Both the position numbers and the translations under genes were made by a program. Positions 52,209 through 60,322 of a stretch of 64,000 nt of DNA are shown piece by piece. How positions within the stretch are numbered: position 1 is the stretch's first letter; each line of letters opens with the position of its first letter. Source of the stretch: Bacteroidales bacterium UBA5536 (GTDB lineage Bacteria > Bacteroidota > Bacteroidia > Bacteroidales > F082); the NCBI GenBank assembly GCA_002426795.1, contig DINQ01000016.1, positions 1-64,000 of the forward strand, read 5' to 3'. The notes under the pieces are model-generated. The model did no database searches. It was not told the DNA's origin and saw only the letters and a program-made list of their open reading frames with translations.

Positions 52209-52532
52209 ATGAAAGTCGCCATCACTGCCACAGGAAATAACCAACAATCATTACTCGATCAACGTTTTGGTCACTGTAGCTTTTTCGTCGTCTATGACAC
52301 AGAAAGTCAAGGTATTGAGTTTATTCCAAATCCATTTAAACAGCTTATGGAAAATGCCGGAAAGCAGGCTGTAGACCTACTTTCGGCTAAAAAGGTCGAA
52401 AAAGTTATATCGGGAGAGTTTGGTGCAAAAATTAAACCCATAATGGACAGTTTGAAAATACAGATGATCATTCTTAAGAAACCTAATTTTAGTATTGCGG
52501 ATATTATCCAGTTACTCAATCATCAATCATAG
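52209..52532 (+). CDS. NifX/NifB-C (dinitrogenase iron-molybdenum cofactor, orange-protein) family protein, copy 1
   Basis: 107 aa. It has the family pattern: N-terminal strand MKVAITATGNNQQSLLDQRFGHCSFFVVYD, then GKQAVDLLSAKKVEKVISGEFGAKIKPIMDSLKIQMI. NifX, the C-terminal part of NifB and the orange protein of Desulfovibrio share this fold and bind metal-sulfur clusters. It starts 19 bp after the DUF134 stop codon and is followed by a DUF5320-like peptide gene. No nif structural genes are present, so nitrogen fixation is not implied. Confidence 0.9.
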   Translation: MKVAITATGNNQQSLLDQRFGHCSFFVVYDTESQGIEFIPNPFKQLMENAGKQAVDLLSAKKVEKVISGEFGAKIKPIMDSLKIQMIILKKPNFSIADIIQLLNHQS

Positions 52533-52537
52533 AAATC

Positions 52538-52729
52538 ATGCCACAACTTGATCAAACAGGTCCGGAAGGTAAAGGACCAAAAACAGGCCGGGGACTTGGT
52601 AAAGGGAGTCATTTGAGCGAGGAAGAAAAAATAAAACAACTCGGAAAAGGCCGAGGGGCACGCCTCAAAGCAGGTGGTGGTCCCGGAAAAGGTAGACGTT
52701 TAAAGTATAACCAAAAAGAAACAGAATAG
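52538..52729 (+). CDS. Small Gly/Lys-rich DUF5320-like peptide
   Basis: 63 aa. It begins MPQLDQTGPEGKGPKTGRGLGKG, close to the MPxGDxTGPxGxGPxTGRGxG start of DUF5320 peptides that accompany NifX-family and MinD genes in many anaerobes. It is basic and low-complexity, without the Cys found in many members. It begins 5 bp after copy 1 of the NifX family. Role unknown. Confidence 0.7.
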   Translation: MPQLDQTGPEGKGPKTGRGLGKGSHLSEEEKIKQLGKGRGARLKAGGGPGKGRRLKYNQKETE

Positions 52730-52829
52730 AATGAAACATCCATAATCTATTAATCATATCCACTGTTTGTGTAAGTTAATAGATTCCTGAAAGTTTCGGA
52801 TTGACCAATGAAATTAAAATTTATTACTC

Positions 52830-53207
52830 ATGAAAAAAAGATTTGCAATTCCAGTAGAAGGATCAGTTTTATCAGCCCATTTTGGTCATTGCCAGGGCTT
52901 TGCTTTTGTTGATGTTGAAAACAACGTCATCACAAAAATAACAGTCCTAGACCCGCCTGAACACCAACCCGGTACTTATCCGAAGTGGGTGGCAAAAAAC
53001 CAGGCAACAGATGTGATTGCCGGAGGCATGGGTCCAATGGCTGTTAATTTGTTCAACGAGGCTGGTATCAATGTGTTTGTGGGAGCTCCTGTCTTGTCGC
53101 CTGAAATGCTGGTAAGCAATTTTTTATCTGGTGATTTGCAACTCAATGCCAATTATTGCGACCACGATAGCGACGACCATCAACATGGCCATCACCACCA
53201 TCACTAG
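52830..53207 (+). CDS. NifX/orange-protein family protein with His-rich tail, copy 2
   Basis: 125 aa. The core is MKKRFAIPVEGSVLSAHFGHCQGFAFVDV, then KWVAKNQATDVIAGGMGPMAVNLFNEAGINVFVGAP, as in the NifX family. The last 15 residues run HDSDDHQHGHHHHH, which should bind Zn, Ni or Cu. A ZIP metal transporter gene follows 65 bp later. It lies about 100 bp after the DUF5320-like gene; that gap has no other feature seen. Confidence 0.9.
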   Translation: MKKRFAIPVEGSVLSAHFGHCQGFAFVDVENNVITKITVLDPPEHQPGTYPKWVAKNQATDVIAGGMGPMAVNLFNEAGINVFVGAPVLSPEMLVSNFLSGDLQLNANYCDHDSDDHQHGHHHHH

Positions 53208-53272
53208 TTGATAAATAACCGGACGACCCCGAGTAGTCTGATATGCTCGTTTTAATATAAGTTACTGAAAAC

Positions 53273-54016
53273 ATGAGTTTTACTCTCTTTATTTTGGCGC
53301 TTGCAGCAGGAAGCGTTGGGAGTGTTGCGCTTGCAGGTTTGATGTTGTTGCTCAACGATTCACGACTTGAAAGGCTTGCCACGAATCTTCTGTATTTGGC
53401 AGGTGGCACCTTGCTTGGAGCTGCTTTTTTAGGAATGATTCCGAAGTCGATTATGTTGATGGGGACTCAGAATGTTATGAGTGGCGTGCTTGTTGGGATT
53501 GTTTTTTTCTTTTTACTCGAAAAGCTGATTCTCTGGAGAACATGTCAAAACAAAGAATGTGAGCGACATAGTCAGGCAGCAGTGCCGATTATTCTTATCG
53601 GAGATGCTTTTCACAATGCCATCGATGGGATCGTTATTGCTGCAGCTTTTCTATCTTCAACGGAGTTGGGTTTATTCGTCACGATTTCAGTGATGATGCA
53701 TGAAATACCTCAGGAACTAGGTGATTTTGGCGTACTGCTTAAAAGTGGCATGTCGCGTAGGAAAGCGCTCTGGCTCAATATGCTTTCAGGAAGTTCAGCC
53801 ATCCTTTTCGGTGTATTAGCCTGGTTTGCGCTCGAAGCCATGCAACGACTCATTCCATGGGCGCTTGCTTTTTCGGCTTCAAGTTTTATCTATATCGCAT
53901 TGGCTGATCTCATTCCCGAGATGCACCGTAAAACACGCCTTAAAGATTCTGCCTGGCAAATTACTTTGATTTTGGTCGGTATTTCACTTATTTATATCAT
54001 TCTTCAAACCAAGTAA
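53273..54016 (+). CDS. ZIP-family metal transporter
   Basis: 247 aa with about seven to eight membrane helices. The ZIP metal-binding helices are GDAFHNAIDGIVIAAAF (helix IV) and MMHEIPQELGDFGVLLKSGMSRRKAL (helix V, HEIPQE). A variable loop around 90-100 has Cys and His (CQNKECERHSQ). ZIP proteins import Zn, Fe or related divalent metals. Its position between a His-tailed NifX-family protein and a CGGC protein suggests it feeds metal to this cluster's products. Confidence 0.92.
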   Translation: MSFTLFILALAAGSVGSVALAGLMLLLNDSRLERLATNLLYLAGGTLLGAAFLGMIPKSIMLMGTQNVMSGVLVGIVFFFLLEKLILWRTCQNKECERHSQAAVPIILIGDAFHNAIDGIVIAAAFLSSTELGLFVTISVMMHEIPQELGDFGVLLKSGMSRRKALWLNMLSGSSAILFGVLAWFALEAMQRLIPWALAFSASSFIYIALADLIPEMHRKTRLKDSAWQITLILVGISLIYIILQTK

Positions 54017-54018
54017 AC

Positions 54019-54471
54019 ATGAAAACAGCTTCTAAACAAAAAATTGGCATCATCATTTGCGATCGCTACAAATCCTGCGCAGGAGGAAAATGTTTTCGCG
54101 CCTTTGCAGCCCGTGAAGGTGCTTTTTCAAGGTATTTAGATCAAGATGTCGAAATAGCTGCATACACTTCCTGCGGCGGATGCCCAGGCAGAAACATTGA
54201 GTATGCTCCGGCCGAAATGCAAAAAAATGGCGTTTCTGTCGTGCACTTTGCCACCGGTTTTCTGGTTGGTTACCCGCCATGTCCGTATATGGAACACTTT
54301 GAGCAACTGATCAAAGAAAAATACCACATGGAAGTCGTTTTCGGTACGCATCCCATTCCGCAAAAATATTATTTGACCCACCAGGCATTGGGAAGCTGGA
54401 AAACACCTTTCGAGAAAAGAGCAATTGCAGAAAGTCTGGAATCAGATAAAGTTAGATTGGCTTATGACTGA
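54019..54471 (+). CDS. CGGC-domain protein
   Basis: 150 aa. The family motif is TSCGGCPGRN near residues 50-60. N-terminal Cys are at GIIICDRYKSCAGGKCFRAF, and a further Cys is in VGYPPCPYME. Such Cys-rich small proteins are predicted to bind a metal or metal cluster, but the function is not known. The gene begins 2 bp after the ZIP gene, and its stop overlaps the start of the first MinD-like ATPase by 8 bp. Confidence 0.87.
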   Translation: MKTASKQKIGIIICDRYKSCAGGKCFRAFAAREGAFSRYLDQDVEIAAYTSCGGCPGRNIEYAPAEMQKNGVSVVHFATGFLVGYPPCPYMEHFEQLIKEKYHMEVVFGTHPIPQKYYLTHQALGSWKTPFEKRAIAESLESDKVRLAYD

Positions 54472-55345
54472 TTCTCAACCCAACAGGATTGCAGTTGCAA
54501 GTGGTAAAGGTGGGACTGGTAAAACTTTGGTCTCCACACATCTGGCACATACATTGAGTCAATCCAAAGATTGTGTGCTTGTCGATTTGGATGTGGAGGA
54601 ACCCAATGCGCATTTGTTTTACGAACAAGCCAATCCAACCTTTGAGATGCCAGTCTTTAAGCAAATTCCCGATTGGCAAAGCAATATTTGCACTCGCTGT
54701 GGGCAATGCGCCGAAATTTGCGCATATCATGCAGTGGTTCAGCTGGGAGAAATGATTATGGTACTCGATGAACTTTGCCACAGCTGCTACGCCTGTTCTG
54801 AATTGTGTCCGGTTGAGGCTTTGCCAATGAAAAACCATGAAATAGGAAGTTTGAGCAGCTTGCAACATGAAAACCTTACAATTTTTACGGGCAAACTTCG
54901 ATTGGGAGAGGAACAGGCCGTTCCTTTGATAAAGAAGAGTATTGCTCTCTCAAATCAGGAAATCAAGGATCAGACCTACATCATTTATGACAGCCCCCCG
55001 GGAACAAGCTGTCCGGTTGTAGCAGCTGTGGGTAATGCAAATCTGGTTTTGTTGATAACTGAGCCAACTCCTTTTGGACTCAATGACCTTAAAATTGCCA
55101 TCGAAACGATGCGTCAAATGGACAAACCCCTGGCAGTAATTTTGAACCGTGATGGCATCGGCAACGATGAGGTGGAGCAGTATTGCGATGTCAACAATAT
55201 CCCGCTGATTGCAAAGATTCCCTATAACGAGGATATCGCCAGAAATTATGCACAAGGCAAGTTGTCTAACGAAGTGCCACAAATGGCTGATGCTATGAAA
55301 GCGGTTGAGGAGTATATTCAGAAAATACAATTTCACCATGCATGA
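54464..55345 (+). CDS. ParA/MinD-type ATPase with two 4Fe-4S motifs, copy 1
   Basis: 293 aa from ATG 54464, just before the CGGC gene's stop. Deviant Walker A SGKGGTGKT at residues 13-21. A ferredoxin insert holds two 4Fe-4S sites: C76, C79, C82, C86 and C105, C108, C111, C115. The Walker B/switch region has YDSPPGTSCPVVAAV and LITEPTPFGLNDL. Such ATPases occur in pairs in orange-protein operons and in other cluster-assembly operons. It probably couples ATP binding to cluster transfer or electron flow in a complex with copy 2; this is inferred. Confidence 0.93.
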   Translation: MTDSQPNRIAVASGKGGTGKTLVSTHLAHTLSQSKDCVLVDLDVEEPNAHLFYEQANPTFEMPVFKQIPDWQSNICTRCGQCAEICAYHAVVQLGEMIMVLDELCHSCYACSELCPVEALPMKNHEIGSLSSLQHENLTIFTGKLRLGEEQAVPLIKKSIALSNQEIKDQTYIIYDSPPGTSCPVVAAVGNANLVLLITEPTPFGLNDLKIAIETMRQMDKPLAVILNRDGIGNDEVEQYCDVNNIPLIAKIPYNEDIARNYAQGKLSNEVPQMADAMKAVEEYIQKIQFHHA

Positions 55346-56213
55346 AATAGTGGTTCTGTCGGGAAAAGGGGGTACTGGAAAAACATCAGTCAGTGCTGCA
55401 ATTGCAACGGTAGCATCGCAAGAAGTAGTGATTGCCGACTGTGATGTAGATGCGGCAAATATGCATTTGTTGCTTCATCCCGAAAACTTTAAAGAACAGG
55501 TTTTCATGAGTGGTAAGCTGGCTGTAGTGGAAGATGATTTGTGTATTCAGTGCGGAAAATGTGTCGATATCTGTCGCTTTGATGCGATTTCGCAAAAACC
55601 AAATACATTGAACATCAATTCATTTGATTGTGAAGGTTGCGGATATTGTACCAGAATTTGTCCAACTGGTGCAATCAAGATGAAAGACAGGCGCTCAGGT
55701 TTGCTTTTTCATGCCGTAACGCGCCTGAAGCAGCCCATGGTTCACGCCAGGCTCGATGCTGGTGCGGATAATTCAGGAAAACTTGTTGCCAAAGTAAAAG
55801 AAGACGCCAGAATGTTGGCACAAAATCACCAAATACCTTTTATCCTGGTTGACGGCGCTCCGGGAATCGGTTGTCCGGTTGCCTCTTCTCTGGCAGGTGC
55901 CAATATAGTTTTACTGGTTACCGAACCCACAAAATCGGCTATCCACGACTTGAAACGTCTTGTAGTACTTATAAAAAGAAGCAGGCTGAAAATGATGTGT
56001 CTGATCAATAAATATGATTTAGACCCAGAATTGACGATGCAACTTGAGGATTATCTTGAAAAAGAGCAAATTCTTATTGTTGGCAAATTGGCCTTCAATC
56101 ATGCTGTCCCGCGTGCAATGGCTGCTGCCAAAACTATTGCAGAAGTTTCTGAAGCGTACAGGGTTCGATTCGAAAATATTTGGGACAAACTTAAAGGTGT
56201 ACTGACATCTTAA
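55338..56213 (+). CDS. ParA/MinD-type ATPase with two 4Fe-4S motifs, copy 2
   Basis: 291 aa from ATG 55338, overlapping the stop of copy 1 by 8 bp, so the two are translationally coupled. Walker A is SGKGGTGKT at 8-16. Ferredoxin insert: C69, C72, C75, C79 and C98, C101, C104, C108. The later motif is VDGAPGIGCPVASSLAGAN and LLVTEPTKSAIHDLKRL. It is a paralogue of copy 1, not a duplicate, since only the motifs and layout are shared. Together they probably form a heterodimer, as the two MinD-like ATPases of the ORP complex are thought to do. Confidence 0.93.
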   Translation: MHEIVVLSGKGGTGKTSVSAAIATVASQEVVIADCDVDAANMHLLLHPENFKEQVFMSGKLAVVEDDLCIQCGKCVDICRFDAISQKPNTLNINSFDCEGCGYCTRICPTGAIKMKDRRSGLLFHAVTRLKQPMVHARLDAGADNSGKLVAKVKEDARMLAQNHQIPFILVDGAPGIGCPVASSLAGANIVLLVTEPTKSAIHDLKRLVVLIKRSRLKMMCLINKYDLDPELTMQLEDYLEKEQILIVGKLAFNHAVPRAMAAAKTIAEVSEAYRVRFENIWDKLKGVLTS

Positions 56214-56240
56214 TTATTTTAGAAACAAATGAGAGATAAT

Positions 56241-56579
56241 ATGAAAATAGCATTCACATCGACCGGAAAAGATCTTGAAGCTCAGATTGATCCGCGATTT
56301 GGACGAACAGCATTTTTTGTGCTGCTCGATACCGAAACAACTGAGTTGGAAGTAATTGATAATTCAGCGATACAGGAAGAAGCCCATGGTGCAGGGACGG
56401 CTACGGCACAACTGCTTTTTAAGTTGAAACCAGATGTGCTGATTACTGGAAACGGGCCGGGGGAAACTGCGGCTAAGGTATTGAAAAAAAGCGCAATCCG
56501 AATTTTTGTTGAAGCACATCAGATGAGCCTTAGGGATGCGTTGAAACATTTTGAAAATGGAGATTTAAGGGAGGTTTAA
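56241..56579 (+). CDS. NifX/orange-protein family protein, copy 3
   Basis: 112 aa from ATG 56241 (MKIAFTSTGKDLEAQIDPRFGRTAFFVLLD, the family start); ATG 56229 is an alternative with a purine-rich stretch between them. Second half: GAGTATAQLLFKLKPDVLITGNGPGETAAKVLKKSAIRIFVEA. It is closer in layout to the Desulfovibrio orange protein and to archaeal NifX-like proteins than to nitrogenase NifX. Probably holds or carries a metal cluster. It follows the ATPase pair by about 28 bp and precedes the zinc-ribbon ferredoxin by 3 bp. Confidence 0.9.
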   Translation: MKIAFTSTGKDLEAQIDPRFGRTAFFVLLDTETTELEVIDNSAIQEEAHGAGTATAQLLFKLKPDVLITGNGPGETAAKVLKKSAIRIFVEAHQMSLRDALKHFENGDLREV

Positions 56580-56581
56580 TA

Positions 56582-56992
56582 ATGCAGCATCAACATAGAG
56601 GAGGAAAATCTCAATCGGGAAATCCAGCTTTTTGCATGTGTCCAACCTGTGGGATTGCACTCAGACATGTGCCAGGTGTACCATGTAATTCACGCAAATG
56701 TCCGGATTGCGGTTCGTTAACATACAAGAGCTTTGAAGCAGTAGCGCCTGAAATGATAAAAACGGTTCTTGACGAAGAGGAGGATGATTTTACGCATATA
56801 CCTGTTCAAAGACAACAAGTTTTCCCTTTTGTAAACAGCGAGAAATGCACCGCTTGTGGCACATGCATTGAAGTCTGCCCAACTGATACGATTTTTCTGA
56901 AAAATGGAAAAGCACATGTGGAAGAAGCCAATTGTCGCAACTGTCAGGTTTGCATGACGATTTGCCCGGAGAACGCCTTTGAACTGAGATAA
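56582..56992 (+). CDS. Zinc-ribbon plus ferredoxin protein (two 4Fe-4S)
   Basis: 136 aa. The N-terminal part has Cys pairs C20-x2-C23 and C40-x2-C43 (PTCGIA, PDCGSLT), a rubredoxin- or zinc-ribbon-like site. The C-terminal part is a 2[4Fe-4S] ferredoxin: C89, C92, C95, C99 and C118, C121, C124, C128. It likely delivers electrons inside this cluster's complex. The gene starts 3 bp after copy 3 and is followed after 49 bp by the FAD oxidoreductase. Confidence 0.9.
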   Translation: MQHQHRGGKSQSGNPAFCMCPTCGIALRHVPGVPCNSRKCPDCGSLTYKSFEAVAPEMIKTVLDEEEDDFTHIPVQRQQVFPFVNSEKCTACGTCIEVCPTDTIFLKNGKAHVEEANCRNCQVCMTICPENAFELR

Positions 56993-57041
56993 CAACGAGA
57001 AAAATAAGTTGGCCAAAATGCCAACATAAACAAAATAAATA

Positions 57042-58397
57042 ATGAAGAATACAGATGTTTTAATTATTGGTGGAAGCGCTGGTGGAATGGTAACGGCTGT
57101 GACAGCAAAGGCACATTGGCCTGGAAAAAGCTTTACATTGGTCAAGAAGCAGAAAGATGTGATGGTTCCTTGCGGGATTCCATATATATTCGGTACACTG
57201 GAAAACAGCGAGAAAAACCTGATGCCAGTTGATATGGTAATGCAAAATAATGGTATCGAATCTTTGGTAGACGAGGCTGTCTCAATAGATGTCAAATCAA
57301 AGCAAGTGTCGTTTAAAAGTGGCGAAGTCATTGGTTACCATAAACTTGTAATTGCCACCGGTTCAACGCCTGTAAAGCCGAAGTGGTTAAAAGGTGTCAA
57401 TCTGAACGGAGTTTTTGTGATTCCCAAAGACAAATACTACCTCGACGGTATGAAAAAGCAGTTGAATAATGCACGCCGAGTTGCAGTCGTAGGAGCTGGC
57501 TTTATAGGCGTAGAGCTTTCGGATGAATTGCGGAAGAGCGGTTTAGAGGTCGTATTGATTGAAAAATTACCACATATCCTCAATTTGGCCTTTGATGTTG
57601 AGTTGTCAGATAAAATTCATGAAATGCTTCAGACGCGTGGCATACAAATCATCACTGGAAAAGGCTTATTGGAAGTGGTTGGAAATGAAAACGTTGAAAA
57701 AATTATCCTCGAAGATGGAACGGAAATGCCAATGGATGCCATTGTGCTGTCGATGGGGTACCGGCCAAATTCTTCGCTGGCACAGCAAGCTGGTATTCAT
57801 GTGGATGAGGATGGATTTATCTCGGTTGACGAATACATGCGTACCCATGAAAAAGATGTTTTTGCTGTAGGTGATTGTGCTCAAAAACGTGATTTTGTCA
57901 CCCGAAAACGCGTGCCTACCATGTTGGCCTCAACAGCCAGTGCAGAAGCCAGAATTGCCGGGATGAATTTGTTTAACCTGCATGTTGTCAAGACATTTAG
58001 TGGGACTATTGCAATCTATTCAACCGCAATTGGCGATACCGGATTTGGCACAGCAGGTGTTACAGAGCAACGTGCAAGGGAGGAAGAATTAGAAACGATG
58101 TCAGCTGTTTTTGAAGGTATCGATCGGCACCCGGGAAACCTACCTGGTTCGCATAAACAAATTGTGAAGCTGATCTCTGCCAAGCACTCTGGTGTAATCA
58201 TCGGTGGTGAAGTGATAGGCGGTCTCGAGGCCGGAGAACTAACCAATGTGATTGGTTTGGCGATTCAAAACAGAATGACTGTTAACATGCTGCTTGGCAT
58301 GCAGATCGGTACGCATCCATGTTTAACGGCATCACCTGCGGCTTATCCACTGATCAAGGCAGCGGAGAAAATTGCGATAGATATGCTCAAAGGCTAG
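57042..58397 (+). CDS. FAD-dependent pyridine nucleotide-disulfide oxidoreductase (CoA-disulfide reductase / NADH oxidase group)
   Basis: 451 aa. FAD-binding motif VLIIGGSAGGMVTAV at 6-20, a single redox Cys44 in VPCGIPY, the NAD-binding motif VAVVGAGFIGVELSDELRKSG near 148-168, and the second FAD contact DVFAVGDCA. The single active Cys places it with CoA-disulfide reductases, NADH oxidases and persulfide reductases, not with two-Cys disulfide reductases. It would take NAD(P)H electrons to a CoA or sulfur substrate, or to the ferredoxin encoded just before. It is the last gene of the run before a strong terminator. Confidence 0.88.
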   Translation: MKNTDVLIIGGSAGGMVTAVTAKAHWPGKSFTLVKKQKDVMVPCGIPYIFGTLENSEKNLMPVDMVMQNNGIESLVDEAVSIDVKSKQVSFKSGEVIGYHKLVIATGSTPVKPKWLKGVNLNGVFVIPKDKYYLDGMKKQLNNARRVAVVGAGFIGVELSDELRKSGLEVVLIEKLPHILNLAFDVELSDKIHEMLQTRGIQIITGKGLLEVVGNENVEKIILEDGTEMPMDAIVLSMGYRPNSSLAQQAGIHVDEDGFISVDEYMRTHEKDVFAVGDCAQKRDFVTRKRVPTMLASTASAEARIAGMNLFNLHVVKTFSGTIAIYSTAIGDTGFGTAGVTEQRAREEELETMSAVFEGIDRHPGNLPGSHKQIVKLISAKHSGVIIGGEVIGGLEAGELTNVIGLAIQNRMTVNMLLGMQIGTHPCLTASPAAYPLIKAAEKIAIDMLKG

Positions 58398-58454
58398 TTA
58401 ATCGCTCAAGATACCATAGATCCGGCCGTTGCCGGAATGGTTTTGGTTTTATCT

Positions 58455-58487
58455 GCGGGAGTGCTTAAGTGGCATTCCCGCTTTTTT
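58455..58487 (+). terminator. Intrinsic terminator of the DUF134/NifX/MinD cluster
   Basis: GCGGGAGTGC (58455-58464) pairs with GCATTCCCGC (58472-58481) with one G-U pair and a 7-nt loop, followed by six T (58482-58487). It lies 57 bp after the FAD oxidoreductase stop. Confidence 0.9.
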
Positions 58488-58661
58488 ATGGAAGGTGAAT
58501 GGGTTTAAAAATGAGATTCTTAGTCAATTTTCGCATGAAACAGAAATGATGCTGCAGAAATTCAAGAACAAATGATTCTGAAATCCGGCAAATCAAAATT
58601 TGGTGAGTGCTTTCGGTAGATTATTTGTTTGTTACTTCTTCGACAAAAAAAAGATGTGCTC
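58488..58661. other. Intergenic region after the cluster terminator
   Basis: About 170 bp between the cluster terminator and the convergent fucose-isomerase-like gene. No gene seen. AT-rich, no obvious repeat. Confidence 0.5.
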
Positions 58662-59822
58662 TTATCCTACCCGTTCTATGGGTAAAATATCCATCATTTT
58701 TTGCACAAGCGGGACATATTCAACAGGAAAAATCAAGTGATGGTTTCCTAATGATTTGTTTTTTAGTAAACTAATTGTCTTTGGACTTACTTGTAATTCA
58801 ACTTGAGTGCGACAGGCAAAAGCATGCGAAGGGGTATCCACAATTTCACCTTCAAAAAGCATATACCGGTCTAGTTTATTGTTGAGCCTGAAAACACCCA
58901 CATTTCTTGGTTTAAATCTCCCTTTGATGGCAGTGCCTAATCCAGTTTCGAAGTGGGTTGTAACTTCGAAAGACTCTAAAAGATGCAACGGGGCTGTACA
59001 ATGGGCAAATAGTATCGTTTTTTCAGTAATATGAGCCACATTTGCCTGCCAAGGAATACTGTTTGTCAGCGCATTGATGATCATCATGCCAATTAAACTG
59101 GTGATATCACCTTCGCAGGCTGCAACAGTATTTTGCTTGTTCAAAACAGCAAGTGGTAAACAGGCCGTAACCTCATCACGCTTTACCATTGGAAAGCATT
59201 CAACGGTTATTGCTGAGAGGTTTTGCTGTTCAATAGTTTTTTTGAGCAAACTGTACACCTGAGCAGTTTCTGTTAGTTTTGGATGTGCACTTTTTGAAAA
59301 GTCATCCAAAAAAACTGCAGATTGTTCCTGTTGTCTAAAATCACCCACCTCAGCCCACGATAGCTTAGTAAGTTCAATGCCAAGCTTTTCCAAGATAATT
59401 GGAGCATCGATGGATGAGGAAACCAGCCATTCCGACACCTCACCAATCAATGCTGCTTTTTGATTTTCCAGCTTCTTCAGTGCATCCATTACAATGCACA
59501 TATGATCAAATTCAGTTCGGGCAGTTTCCGACAAGATGTCAATCAAGGCAATCAATTTTCCCTTCGATCGCAGATAGGTTGCAGTTTCTATTGCAGCAGC
59601 AAATGAGTTACTTTCGCGGTGGCACAACAGAATGACACGCTTGGCGCTTTTGGCTACTTCGATGGCTTTTTGTTCAGAGCCGCCACTGGCAAAAAACAAG
59701 AGTGAATCATTTCCATTGAAATTGTATTCGTTTTTACCAAAAAAACCGTCGAGTAAAACCTTCGAACGGTCTGAAAGTTCTTTGCTGTCGTCGCTGGCAA
59801 GGTATGCAATTGATTTTGCCAT
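58662..59822 (-). CDS. L-fucose/L-arabinose isomerase-like protein
   Basis: 386 aa from the ATG at 59822 (MAKSIAYLASDDSKEL); the frame stays open to 59927 but a TATTTTTG-like box lies there, so the shorter start is preferred. The C-terminal half has ACEGDITSLIGMMIINALT, HITEKTILFAHCTAPLHL and FETGLGTAIKGRFKPRNVGVFRLN, as in the L-fucose isomerase/SH-sugar isomerase superfamily; the N-terminal half is a poorly conserved Rossmann-like fold. Full-length fucose isomerase is longer (about 590 aa), so the enzyme reaction cannot be assumed. No sugar kinase, aldolase or transporter is next to it. Confidence 0.78.
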   Translation of the reverse strand: MAKSIAYLASDDSKELSDRSKVLLDGFFGKNEYNFNGNDSLLFFASGGSEQKAIEVAKSAKRVILLCHRESNSFAAAIETATYLRSKGKLIALIDILSETARTEFDHMCIVMDALKKLENQKAALIGEVSEWLVSSSIDAPIILEKLGIELTKLSWAEVGDFRQQEQSAVFLDDFSKSAHPKLTETAQVYSLLKKTIEQQNLSAITVECFPMVKRDEVTACLPLAVLNKQNTVAACEGDITSLIGMMIINALTNSIPWQANVAHITEKTILFAHCTAPLHLLESFEVTTHFETGLGTAIKGRFKPRNVGVFRLNNKLDRYMLFEGEIVDTPSHAFACRTQVELQVSPKTISLLKNKSLGNHHLIFPVEYVPLVQKMMDILPIERVG

Positions 59823-60322
59823 AAAATGTGTTGGGTTTTTTACAAAAGCAAATGAATTCAATCGTAATTGTTTAGAGCACAAAAATAATAGATTTAAGTT
59901 TTCTGTTACGGCTTTATGGCCAGACAAAAGGTAATTCCTGATTTATAATGAGAAGCGATCGAGGATTATTTTCAGCGATACGGTTTTCACTTTCACCTGA
60001 ATAAGGACTTGTTCAATGTCAGCCTGATTTGTAAGAAAACAACCTTTCCAGTTTTGGAATATCTTTAGTAAAAAACCCAGCTACAAATCCCGAAAAACCC
60101 ATCGATTTTAGTTTGCACTATACAGAAGCCTGCATGGTGGCGGACAACAATAATTTCACGTTTGCGAAAAATGCCGTTTTTACCACACTTTGAACAATAA
60201 GTCAGGTCCTTATGGCATTGGCATTGATACCGCTTCCGTTTCACGGCACTCGCGGCATTCCAAGAATTGACAGGTTTTATGCTTGTTTTTTGTACAATAG
60301 TTTTTTTTCGGTTCAAATGTCT
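59823..60322. other. 500-bp region without a convincing gene
   Basis: It lies between the isomerase-like gene and the LytTR regulator. A minus-strand open frame at 60065-60316 (83 codons, TTG start) contains a Cys-x-Cys...Cys-x2-Cys pattern (CQCHKDLTYCSKCG) but no other sign of selection. It could be a remnant of a zinc-ribbon gene. On the minus strand TTATTTTTG near 59886 may be the -7 element of the isomerase-like gene. Confidence 0.5.

Noticed and set aside
54464..56213. The two MinD-like genes as cell-division or plasmid-partition ATPases
   Set aside because: Both carry two 4Fe-4S motifs and sit among metal-protein genes; no minC, minE, parB or centromere-like repeats are present.
51638..56579. 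Nitrogen fixation genes, suggested by NifX-family proteins
   Set aside because: There is no nifH, nifD, nifK, nifE or nifN, and NifX-family proteins are common in non-fixing anaerobes. The cluster fits an ORP-like role better.
60065..60316. Minus-strand frame of 83 codons with a Cys-rich stretch, just after the LytTR gene
   Set aside because: TTG start, no family match, odd composition and no conserved neighbour logic. It could be a decayed zinc-ribbon gene, but I would not call it a gene.
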